From the NCBI GenBank assembly GCA_933207985.1, contig OW240914.1:134275119-134339118 (forward strand): a stretch of 64,000 nt of DNA, read 5' to 3'. The translations under genes were made by a program, and so were the position numbers. This DNA comes from Pelobates cultripes. Its lineage: Eukaryota; Chordata; Amphibia; Anura; Pelobatidae. Shown here one piece after another: positions 35,670 to 45,470 of this stretch. Positions within the stretch are counted from its first letter, which is position 1. Every line of letters begins with the position of its first letter. Under the pieces are notes generated by a model. It was not told the DNA's origin. It did not search any database and saw only the letters and a list, made by a program, of their open reading frames with translations.

Positions 35670-36022
35670 TTCATTATCTTGCACTTATCCACATTAAATA
35701 TCAGTTGCCACAGCTCTGACCATTTTTCTTGTTTACCTAAATCATTTGCCATTTGGCTTATCCCTCCTGGAACACTCTGTCACATATCTTATTTTTATCA
35801 GCAAAAAGACATACCTTACCATCAAGACCTTCTGCAATATCACTAATAAAAATATTAAAGATAATGGGTCCAAGTAAAGATCCCTGAGGTACCCCACTGG
35901 TGACAAGAATATGCTTTGAATATACTCCATTGACTACAACCCTCTGTTGCCTGTCATTCAGCCACTGCCTCACCCATTCAACAATATTGGAATCCAAACT
36001 TAGAGATTGCAGTTTATTGATA
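35670..36022 (-). mobile_element. CR1 LINE internal fragment (RT core)
   Basis: Minus strand encodes NIVEWVRQWLNDRQQRVVVN, GVPQGSLLGPIIFNIFI and, in another frame, KWSELWQLIFNVDKCKIM. These are CR1 RT blocks, with the catalytic YADD region decayed (FADKNK). It interrupts the C-rich minisatellite, which continues on both sides. Confidence 0.9.
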
Positions 36023-36820
36023 AGCCTTCTATGTGTCTCAGTAGCACCCCCATGTGTCCCATGAGCCCCCCTTTGTGTCACATTAGCCCCCCAGCCCTCC
36101 ATGTGTCATATTAGCCCTCCCTCCTAGCCCTCCATGTGTCCCTATAGCCCACTCCCAGCCCCCATGTGTCCCATTAGCCCCCTCTCAGCCCTCTATGTGT
36201 CCCTATACCCCCCAGCCCTTCATGTGTGCCTATACCCTCTACCCAGCCCTCCATGTGTCCCATTAGTTCTCCCCTCAGCCCTCCATGTGTCCATATACCC
36301 CCCTCCCAGCCCTCCATGTGTCCTTATACCCCCTTCCCAGCCCTCCATGTGTTCTTATATCCCCCTCCCAGCTCTCTCCGTGACCCATTAGTCCCTTTGC
36401 CCAGCTCTCCCTGTGTCCCATTAGTCATCCCCCTCTCCCGGTGTCCCATTAGTCCCCCCCCAGCTCTCCTGTGTCCCATTTGCTTCCCCCAGCTCTCCTG
36501 TGTCCAATTAGTCACCCCAGCTTTCCCTGTGTCCCATTAGTTCCCCCTCAGCTCTCCCTGTGTCCCATTAGTTCCCCCAGCTCTCTGTGTCCATTTGCTT
36601 CCCAGCTCTCCCTGTGTCCAGTGGTCCCCAAGCTTTCCCTGTGTCCCATTGGTTTCCCCCTCAGCTCTCCCTGTGTCCCATTAGTTCCCAGCTCTCCTGT
36701 GTCCCAATGGTCCTCCCAGCTCTCCCTGTGTCCCAATAGTCCTCCCCCAGCTCTCCCTGTGTCCCATTAGTTTCCCCCCCAGCTCTCCCTGTGTCCCATT
36801 AGTTCCTCCCCCAACCCCCC
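36023..36820. repeat. C-rich minisatellite, agccctccatgtgtcccatt units
   Basis: About 28-30-bp units (cccagctctccctgtgtcccattagttcc type) repeated more than 20 times, with a few units also upstream of the CR1 piece (35510-35660). Lies within the hAT-like element. Confidence 0.95.
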
Positions 36821-37291
36821 GCCTCTCCCTGTACCTTGCTGTAGCGTGGCCAAGCAGGCAGACTGTGGTGGTGGAGCTCCTGCTCACTGTACCCGATCTG
36901 ACAGGAGCACTTAATGTCAGACCAGGTAGGGGAATAGAAGCTCACCCTGTAATTGCACCGTACCCACCGGCTTGCTAGTATGCTGGCCCACCGGGAAATT
37001 TCCCGGTATCCCAGTGGGCCAATCCGGCCCTGCCTATTTAACCTTGACCTGCAGAGAGTTCCAGGAGGAAGGATTTTTTCCAAGTAAGTGGATTAATCTC
37101 ATAAAAGCGAGCATTACGTTGCTAGGATAGGGCCTTCCATAATGGGGTATATTGACGTTGTGGCAGGATTATGCAATGTATTAATATATACCGTAACTAA
37201 ACCCCCATACTTTTTAAGTCAGATGTCAAGATTACATTTTGTGAGCTTTGAAGTTGTTATTTGGTCAGTGAGTAAGTTTTACTGTACTGTA

Positions 37292-37297
<6 letters not shown>

Positions 37298-37347
<50 letters not shown>
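37298..37347. repeat. (TG)n(TA)n microsatellite at the left border of the Penelope composite
   Basis: Pure TA run ending directly at gaaactatacaa, the first base of the element. Confidence 0.97.
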
Positions 37348-37350
<3 letters not shown>

Positions 37351-37780
37351 ACTATACAATTTCTGGCACTCTTCCCAAATAATAATACATACCAGGTGCT
37401 TCTCTGTGCAAAATACTATAAACAAAGCAAAAAATGAGAGCACTCCATGGATTTGGTAAATCAAATTACTGTATTCAAATAGCACACAAAAAAAATCGAC
37501 GTTTCGACCGTCTAGCGGTCTTTATCAAGATGCTGTCATATACAAAAACCTCAAATATATACATAAACGCTTGTTAAACTTACCCAATCACCAAGTGCTC
37601 CCTGTGTGTCCAATCTGCCATATGAGTGAAGCCGCAAATTGTGGATCGTTATGTTAATTGCCGTAAAGTGACGTGTGGTGAAATCATCATGTGTTGCCTA
37701 GAGACGGCAAAGCTGTTTAAAAACCAAATGTCGGCAGAGATTTAAAATCAATACGGAGGATAAATAAAATTATATGTTGC
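37348..37780 (-). repeat. Penelope pseudo-LTR, distal copy
   Basis: About 433 bp, from gaaactatacaatttctggc to ttatatgttgc. Nearly identical to 42262-42703. Contains the hairpin motif on the minus strand at 37497-37529. Confidence 0.93.
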
Positions 37781-38499
37781 ATATGTGTTTTCATAAATGT
37801 CTAAGCAACTGCCTAACTGATCGTAGGATACTAGAGTGAGCCAGGAATGGCTAGAAACGATTGCTCATATAGGGACTCAGTTAGAAAGACTGGTGTATTG
37901 GTAACTGTGGACCTGTGTAGCCTAATAGAGCTAACTCAAATACTCCTAACTCCTTATTAAATTGGGAACCCTAGCTGGGAAAGCCATGTGTGTTGCCAAA
38001 TCACAAACCTAAACAATAAGAACAGGCATCAATTACAGAAAACAGGCTGGCTTAGCATAATGTGAGTTGTCAGTATATAACAGAGAGTGTGTGTGATGTT
38101 GACCCTTTATCTACTGGGGTCCATTTATAGTGTAGAGTGATCAGCATGTGTGTGATGAAATAAATAAACACAGGGAATATTAAATGGTGAGTGACAAATC
38201 AGTATGTGTGAATTCCAAACTAGTAAAAAATAAAGCAAGAATGGGAAAATCCTGTACTAAATCAATCTACGGTATGTATGTGAGACACTGTAGAAAAGAG
38301 TGTGTGTGTGCTACTAAGATCATTCTCCGGTGTGTGTGTGTGTGAAATGATGTAGTAAAAAATGTGAGTATACTGCCTGACCTCTAGAAATGAGACAATC
38401 AATGAAGAGTGAAAAAGACTGTGCAGCTGAAACATGCACTAAAAGTGTAATGAGCCCTCGTGAATAATGAGAATGCACTGTCAGAAAGGTAAGAATGCA

Positions 38500-38720
38500 A
38501 TAAAAAAAAATAAAAAAAATATATATATATATATATAAATAAATAAATAAATAAAATGAAATAAAAAATATATACAAAATACAATAAAATAAAAATAAAT
38601 ATCAAAATAAATAAAAAAATAAAAAACATATAATAAAAATAAAAATAAAAATAGCAAAAAATAAAAATAAAAATAGTAAAAATAAACAATAAAGAGAAAA
38701 TAAACAATAAAAAATGTAAC
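38500..38720. repeat. A/T-only low-complexity tract in the Penelope 3' UTR
   Basis: (AAATA)n, (TA)n and (AAAAATA)n mixture, mirrored at 44150-44350 in copy B. Apparent Phe/Tyr/Ile-rich ORFs here are low-complexity artefacts. Confidence 0.95.
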
Positions 38721-39047
38721 AGTGATCCTACTAACTATATGCCAGTGCAGCCTCCAAGATCGGCATGCTAGGTAATGGAAAAGAGAAAAATTAGGTAAAA
38801 GGAGAGAGGGTCCTACTATAAGAACCTTATATCACTGGGTATTTATCAAAAAGCCAAAAGTGCCTAGATGTATGTACTATCCCCAATCACCAATTGGAAG
38901 TCCACAACCCTTTCTTGCAGCTCTGTATTGTAACTCCCACCGGCAGGAAATCAGATGGAAATAATTCACAATGTCCTCTTTATTATGGGATGGTCATTAA
39001 ATCCTGAGTCAAAATCTCGCATCCAAGTCATTTACTGCTCAGCGATA

Positions 39048-39578
39048 TCAACGGATATCCAAAAAACAACTAAATGAGTTGTATTCGTTTAATCCTTTCG
39101 GTTGGACCGTATCCAGATGTGTAATCCAAAAGGTTTCCCTTTGTAAAAGTAACTTTGATCTGTCGCCTCCTCTTGTGAGCGGTGGGATGTGGTCTATCAT
39201 AATGAACTTAAGCGTGGGTAAATGGTGTTGGAAATCTAGGAAGTGTTTTGCCACAGGTTTATCAGTCTTCCCATCCCGGTACGCCGTCATGATTCCTGAT
39301 CTGTGACCACGAATACGGTCCCTTACTGTAAGGTCTGTTTTACCCACATAATATTTCCCACATGGGCATGAAATGAGGTATACTACATGGTCACTCATGC
39401 AGGTTAGTCGATGTTTGATCTGGATTCTTTTGCCTGTGTGGGGATGTGCAAAGGAAGAGCCTGTCAGCATGTGTCCACAGGTGACGCAACCTGAACACTT
39501 GAAACAGCCTTTCTTGGTATGCAATGTTCGTGTATTATATTGGCTCGGTATATCTGTTTTTACTAAAATGTCCTTCAA
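39048..39578 (-). CDS. Penelope GIY-YIG endonuclease domain (copy A)
   Basis: 176 codons. A zinc-finger-like C-x2-C-x2-C-x2-C (Cys25, 28, 31, 34) precedes the nuclease. The GIY-YIG core shows VYLI (about 66-69), the CPCG linker, YYVGKT (76-81), then an Arg-rich helix (RDRIRGHRSGI). A C-terminal region with LLLQRETFWI follows. In a functional element this would be fused to the RT. It is expected to nick the target DNA for target-primed reverse transcription. Confidence 0.95.
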   Translation of the reverse strand: MKDILVKTDIPSQYNTRTLHTKKGCFKCSGCVTCGHMLTGSSFAHPHTGKRIQIKHRLTCMSDHVVYLISCPCGKYYVGKTDLTVRDRIRGHRSGIMTAYRDGKTDKPVAKHFLDFQHHLPTLKFIMIDHIPPLTRGGDRSKLLLQRETFWITHLDTVQPKGLNEYNSFSCFLDIR

Positions 39579-41280
39579 GTTTCTGTTGCGTGAATATGCG
39601 ACCCTTGGTTTCTGTAAAAAAAAAACGGATTAAGTGTTCTGTCGCTGGATAAGATGTCCCATCTCCCTTTAATCCTGTGGGAAAATCTCTGGCTCTCCGT
39701 GTGGTATGATAAAGGGATCGTAATTCTGGGCAGATTTTGAAGTTGTTTAGTAGATATGCCCCTGTATATATTTTCTGCTTTTATTTGACATTCTTGGAGC
39801 ACTTTATATGTGTATCCTCGTTCCACAAAGGATCTGGTCATGTCCTCTAGTTGAGTTTTACATGTGCTTTCCTCCGAGTTATTCCTGTACACTCTTAAGT
39901 ATTGCGAAATAGGTAAAGACTCCTTTAGGGCTTTGGGATGAGCGCTGTTGGCGTGTAGCAGCGTGTTGCGGTCTGAGGGTTTTCTAAATAATCGATGTCC
40001 AATGTTTCGATCCTTCCGGAATATCTCCACATCCAAGAATTGGATTTTATCTGGGCTGTACGTCAAAGTAAATTTAATGGTGGAGTTTAAATTGTTCAGT
40101 TCTTCAATCATCTTCTCCAATTCTGTTGCCGTGCCTTGCCATAAAATAAAGATGTCGTCCACAAACCTGTGATACTGTATCAAATGTTCCTTATATGTGG
40201 ACAGAATGTGTCTGCTCTCATATGCATACATAAAACTATTCGCATATGTTGGAGCTATTGCCGATCCCATCGCAGTTCCCATCTCTTGAATGTAGAAATT
40301 CTTTTCAAAACGAAAATAATTGTTTGTCAATGTAAGTAGTAATCCTTCTAACAAAAATTCAATGGGGGGACCTTCATAGACATCTGATTGTAATAGCAGT
40401 GTTCGCATCGCATCCATCCCCATATTGTGAGGAATCACCGTGTACAAATTTTTTACATCTGCCGTGGCGAAGATGTACTGTGTGTCGTTTAATTCACAGC
40501 TGGTGATTTTATTAAGGAAGTCTTGGGTATCCCTTAGGCATGTGGATAATCTGGAGACTGTGGACTTACAATAAAAATCCACGTATTTAGCTATGGGTTC
40601 CAGTAAACCTCCTGGAGCGGATACAATTGGTCTCCCAGGTGGTTTCTTTGCGTCCTTGTGTATCTTAGGGAGTGTGTAAAGGATCGGAATTTTCGGATGT
40701 GTATTGAGCAAATATTCCGCTGTGCTGTGATCCAGCCAATTTGCTGCTGTTCCCAATGTTATCCACTCCTGTATTTTGGTGCTGATCTTGCTCGTGGGGT
40801 CAGAGGTTAGCTTTCTGTATGTCTGGGTATCAGATAATTGGGTTAAAATTTCTTCCCTGTAGTCCGTATAGTCCTGTAGGACTATTGCTCCCCCTTTATC
40901 TGCTGCTCGAATCACAAGTTGATCATCCCTGCTCAAATCTCTGAGAGCAGTTCTTTCTGCCTGGGTTAAATTATCCGGTTTCTTCTGTTGTTGTGCAAGA
41001 ATGATGTCCATGTCAGTTTTCAAAATAGTGGAGAAGGTTTTGATGGCATGATGTGTGTATTTAGGTTCCCAAACGCTTTTGAGTTTGAATGATGAGGATG
41101 GTCTTACTGTCATGGTATCACGAGTAGCTTGCATATTTAAAATTCTGTTCATTTTGAACAATTCAACCCCGGTTTTAAATGCGTCTGGTTTGGCCGTCGG
41201 AACGAATGTAAGTCCTTTGGATAGTACTTGATTGTGGGCATTGGTCAGCGTCTTGGAAGATAGGTTGAAGACTGGATTTA
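39575..41280 (-). CDS. Penelope-like reverse transcriptase (copy A)
   Basis: 528 codons from the first ATG at 41161, with the frame extending upstream to about 41280 (NLSSKTLTNAHNQVLSKGL, typical of the region before RT1). Motifs in order: IRAADKGGAIVL (the Penelope DKG signature, about residue 85), ILYTLPKIHKD, GRPIVSAPGG, ATADVKNLYTVIPH, EMGTAMGSAIAPTYAN and the catalytic YHRFVDDIFILW (about residue 333), then the thumb. The frame is lost at a 10-base homopolymer (about 39616-39625), so the RT ends in an out-of-frame tail instead of running into the endonuclease. Otherwise intact; a recent copy. Confidence 0.95.
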
Positions 41281-42156
41281 TGTCCTTCTGGTTGGTGGTT
41301 TGGATCTGGTATTTATAGATCTTGTTCCTCTGTCCTCTTCTGATAAATCTGCGTCTTTTGAACCTCTCCTTGTGCGTTGATATTTGCCAGGGGGATCGTT
41401 TGTGTGTCGTTCCAGCCCTAAAAAAGTTGATGATTGGGTTTGTTGTGTATCTCTGATGAGCCCTCCTTGGCTTGAGGTAGTTCTGGTGTCTGTTTCCGAA
41501 GTGGAGTCTGCTGAGCTCGTGTCAATGGATAAGAATTGAGGCTTGCGTGTTCGTTGTCTGTTACGTTGGAATGGTAGTCTATGTCTTTCTCCACTAATCC
41601 AATGGTATACCTGATGGTGGGTATAGTCGAAATTCACTTTTTCCACTTTTTGTTTTTTGAATCTTATGAGATCATTTCTATATCGCATGATTTCGTCCTG
41701 TAATTTCACCATATATTGGGTGGATGTGGTTGCGTTTAACGTTGTAACATGCGACATTTCAAACTTGTTAATAGACTCCTTGGTAAAAACTAATTAGTTT
41801 TTTACCTCCTCTACCACTATAATCATCCAGTCAAGCGAGCATTTATTGGCTATGCCAATCCATTTTTTCCAAAACTCGGGATTTTGTCTCCCAATAGTGG
41901 GAGAGTTTCTTACCCTGAAACCTCTTGGAATCCGTTTTGCTCGGTAATAATCTGAGATAAAAATTCCATGCAGATCTAAGTCTACTTCTCGTCTTTTTAA
42001 CTTCATAAGATCATTGTACAGATCCTTAATGGAATCCGTGTGGGTAAGATCCGCGGTGGTGTTAGGCCAAAGTATGCTTTCAGCTTCTTGCGCTGTAATT
42101 TGAATGGTCTCAGCTGTGTCAGCTAGGGCTCCAGCCCTCAACAAAAAATCCTCCAT
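41278..42156 (-). pseudogene. Penelope N-terminal coding region, broken
   Basis: Two frames: 42156-41794 (120 codons, with DSIKDLYNDLMKLKRREVDL and GRQNPEFWKKW) and 41757-41278 (159 codons, with MRYRNDLIRFKKQKVEKVNF then a Ser/Thr/Arg-rich tail). A stop separates them, and a frameshift near 41300 separates the second from the RT frame. I do not recognise a domain. Length and position fit the poorly conserved N-terminal part of Neptune-like elements. Confidence 0.7.
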
Positions 42157-42261
42157 ATTAATACTTGATAGCTAGGTCACACTCCAAAGGTGTAAATTTA
42201 ACAAAAGATATTTTTCAGCTGGAGGTGCTCAGAAAGTGTGGCACAACACACTCAATATCTA

Positions 42262-42703
42262 GAAACTATACAATTTCTGGCACTCTTCCCAAATAATAAT
42301 ACATACCAGGTGCTTCTCTGTGCAAAATACTATAAACAAAGCAAAAAATGAGAGCACTCCATGGATTTGGTAAATCAAATTACTGTATTCAAATAGCACA
42401 AAAAAAAATAAAAAAAATCGACGTTTCGACCGTCTAGCGGTCTTTATCAAGATGCTGTCATATACAAAAACCTCAAATATATACATAAGCGCTTGTTAAA
42501 CTTACCCAATCACCAAGTGCTCCCTGTGTGTCCAATCTGCCATATGAGTGAAGCCGCAAATTGTGGATCGTTATGTTAATTGCCGTAAAGTGACGTGTGG
42601 TGAAATCATCATGTGTTGCCTAGAGACGGCAAAGCTGTTTAAAAACCAAATGTCGGCAGAGATTTAAAATCAATACGGAGGATAAATAAAATTATATGTT
42701 GCA
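42262..42703 (-). repeat. Penelope pseudo-LTR, proximal copy at the inversion junction
   Basis: Direct repeat of 37348-37780 with few differences (an extra A-run of about 9 bases near 42403-42415). It ends exactly where the inverted copy B begins. Contains the hairpin at 42419-42451. Confidence 0.93.
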
Positions 42704-42724
42704 ATAATACAGTATCACAGGTTT

Positions 42725-43804
42725 GTGGACGACATCTTTATTTTATGGCAAGGCACGGCAACAGAATTGGAGAAGATGATTGAAGAACTGAACAATTTAA
42801 ACTCCACCATTAAATTTACTTTGACGTACAGCCCAGATAAAATCCAATTCTTGGATGTGGAGATATTCCGGAAGGATCGAAACATTGGACATCGATTATT
42901 TAGAAAACCCTCAGACCGCAACACGCTGCTACACGCCAACAGCGCTCATCCCAAAGCCCTAAAGGAGTCTTTACCTATTTCGCAATACTTAAGAGTGTAC
43001 AGGAATAACTCGGAGGAAAGCACATGTAAAACTCAACTAGAGGACATGACCAGATCCTTTGTGGAACGAGGATACACATATAAAGTGCTCCAAGAATGTA
43101 AAATAAAAGCAGAAAATATATACAGGGGCATATCTACTAAACAACTTCAAAATCTGCCCAGAATTACGATCCCTTTATCATACCACACGGAGAGCCAGAG
43201 ATTTTCCCACAGGATTAAAGGGAGATGGGACATCTTATCCAGCGACAGAACACTTAATCCGTTTTTTTTACAGAAACCAAGGGTCGCATATTCACGCAAC
43301 TGAAACTTGAAGGACATTTTAGTAAAAACAGATATACCGAGCCAATATAATACACGAACATTGCATACCAAGAAAGGCTGTTTCAAGTGTTCAGGTTGCG
43401 TCACCTGTGGACACATGCTGACAGGCTCTTCCTTTGCACATCCCCACACAGGCAAAAGAATCCAGATCAAACATCGACTAACCTGCATGAGTGACCATGT
43501 AGTATACCTCATTTCATGCCCATGTGGGAAATATTATGTGGGTAAAACAGACCTTACAGTAAGGGACCGTATTCGTGGTCACAGATCAGGAATCATGACG
43601 GCGTACCGGGATGGGAAGACTGATAAACCTGTGGCAAAACACTTCCTAGATTTCCAACACCATTTACCCACGCTTAAGTTCATTATGATAGACCACATCC
43701 CACGGAGGCGACAGATCAAAGTTACTTTTACAAAGGGAAACCTTTTGGATCACACATCTGGATACGGTCCAACCGAAAGGATTAAACGAATACAACTCAT
43801 TTAG
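42725..43804 (+). pseudogene. Penelope RT (C-terminal part) and GIY-YIG, broken (copy B)
   Basis: Frame 42725-43303 begins at DDIFILW and keeps the RT thumb. Here the homopolymer has 8 T, so the frame passes it but then meets a TGA where copy A has an arginine codon. The GIY-YIG frame restarts at 43307 and keeps the VYLI/YYVGKT core. A deletion of about 13 bp near 43700 (relative to copy A) shifts the C-terminus. Confidence 0.93.
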
Positions 43805-45313
43805 TTGTTTTTTGGATATCCGTTGATATCGCTGAGCAGTAAATGACTTGGATGCGAGATTTTGACTCAAGATTTAATGACCATCCCATAATAAAGAGGA
43901 CATTGTGAATTATTTCCATCTGATTTCCTGCCGGTGGGAGTTACAATACAGAGCTGCAAGAAAGGGTTGTGGACTTCCAATTGGTGATTGGGGATAGTAC
44001 ATACATCTAGGCACTTTTGGCTTTTTGATAAATACCCAGTGATATAAGGTTCTTATAGTAGGACCCTCTCTCCTTTTACCTAATTTTTCTCTTTTCCATT
44101 ACCTAGCATGCCGATCTTGGAGGCTGCACTGGCATATAGTTAGTAGGATCACTGTTACATTTTTTATTGTTTATTTTCTCTTTATTGTTTATTTTTACTA
44201 TTTTTATTTTTATTTTTTGTTATTTTTATTTTTATTATATGTTTTTTATTTATTTTGATATTTATTTTTATTTTATTGTATTTTGTATATATTTTTTATT
44301 TCATTTTATTTATTTATTTATTTATTTATATATATATATATATTTTTTTTTTATTGCATTCTTACCTTTCTGACAGTGCATTCTCATTATTCACGAGGGC
44401 TCATTACACTTTTAGTGCATGTTTCAGCTGCACAGTCTTTTTCACTCTTCATTGATTGTCTCATTTCTAGAGGTCAGGCAGTATACTCACATTTTTTACT
44501 ACATCATTTCACACACACACCGGAGAATGATCTTAGTAGCACACACACACTTTTTTCTACAGTGTCTCACATACATACCGTAGATTGATTTAGTACAGGA
44601 TTTTCCCATTCTTGCTTTATTTTTTACTAGTTTGGAATTCACACATACTGATTTGTCACTCACCATTTAATATTCCCTGTGTTTATTTATTTCATCACAC
44701 ACATGCTGATCACTCTACACTATAAATGGACCCCAGTAGATAAAGGGTCAACATCACACACACTCTCTGTTATATACTGACAACTCACATTATGCTAAGC
44801 CAGCCTGTTTTCTGTAATTGATGCCTGTTCTTATTGTTTAGGTTTGTGATTTGGCAACACACATGGCTTTCCCAGCTAGGGTTCCCAATTTAATAAGGAG
44901 TTAGGAGTATTTGAGTTAGCTCTATTAGGCTACACAGGTCCACAGTTACCAATACACCAGTCTTTCTAACTGAGTCCCTATATGAGCAATCGTTTCTAGC
45001 CATTCCTGGCTCACTCTAGTATCCTACGATCAGTTAGGCAGTTGCTTAGACATTTATGAAAACACATATGCAACATATAATTTTATTTATCCTCCGTATT
45101 GATTTTAAATCTCTGCCGACATTTGGTTTTTAAACAGCTGTGCCGTCTCTAGGCAACACATGGTGATTTCACCACACGTCACTTTACGGCAATTAACATA
45201 ACAATTTGCGGCTTCACTCATATGGCAGATTGGACACACAGGGAGCACTTGGTGATTGGGTAAGTTTAACAAGCGTTTATGTATATATTTGAGGTTTTTG
45301 TATATGACAGCAT

Positions 45314-45346
45314 CTTGATAAAGACCGCTAGACGGTCGAAACGTCG
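45314..45346 (+). other. Conserved hairpin motif, reference copy (Penelope terminal repeat)
   Basis: CTTGATAAA, stem GACCG-CTAGA-CGGTC, then GAAACGTCG. Identical copies lie on the minus strand at 37497-37529 and 42419-42451. The layout resembles the hammerhead ribozyme core (CUGANGA-stem II-GAAA) but with an extra A and an A where G8 should be. Confidence 0.55.
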
Positions 45347-45420
45347 ATTTTTTTTGTGCTATTTGAATACAGTAATTTGATTTACCAAATCCATGGAGTG
45401 CTCTCATTTTTTGCTTTGTT

Positions 45421-45438
45421 TATATATATATATATATA

Positions 45439-45470
<32 letters not shown>
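45421..45470. repeat. (TA)n(ATT)n microsatellite at the right border of the Penelope composite
   Basis: Follows gctttgttta directly. With 37298-37347 it shows that both outer ends of the composite lie in TA repeats. Confidence 0.95.

Larger units (their letters stand above)
34698..37032. mobile_element. hAT-like element, 2.3 kb, with minisatellite and nested older insertions
   Basis: Perfect 8-bp target duplication CCTATTTA at 34690-34697 and 37033-37040. Ends CAGGGCCGGGCTGGGAATG and, inverted, CAGGGCCGGATTGGCCCACT. Inside are a Penelope-type remnant (about 34830-34990), a T2 MITE (35090-35437), a CR1 piece (35670-36022) and a C-rich minisatellite. Confidence 0.9.
37348..42703 (-). mobile_element. 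Penelope-like retroelement, nearly complete copy A
   Basis: About 5.35 kb including direct terminal repeats at 37348-37780 and 42262-42703. In transcript order: terminal repeat, an N-terminal coding region (42156-41278), RT (41280-39575), GIY-YIG endonuclease (39578-39048), an AT-rich 3' UTR and the second terminal repeat. RT with DKG motif plus C-terminal GIY-YIG is diagnostic of endonuclease-bearing Penelope-like elements (Neptune/Poseidon/Penelope type). Confidence 0.96.
42705..45420 (+). mobile_element. Penelope-like element, 5'-truncated inverted copy B
   Basis: A reverse-complement copy of 40180-37419, starting inside the RT at the catalytic motif and running through GIY-YIG, 3' UTR and terminal repeat. 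It lacks the last about 70 bp of the terminal repeat present in copy A and ends in (TA)n. Near identity to copy A implies one recent insertion event. A partial inverted copy fused upstream is the arrangement reported for Penelope elements. Confidence 0.95.

Noticed and set aside
38320..38707. Phe/Tyr/Ile-rich ORFs here and at 44167-44588
   Set aside because: A/T-only low-complexity tract in the Penelope 3' UTR, mirrored in both arms.
39079..40172. Plus-strand ORFs over the Penelope copy, repeated at 42715-43870 on the minus strand
   Set aside because: Antisense shadows of RT and GIY-YIG; identical in both arms because the arms are inverted copies.
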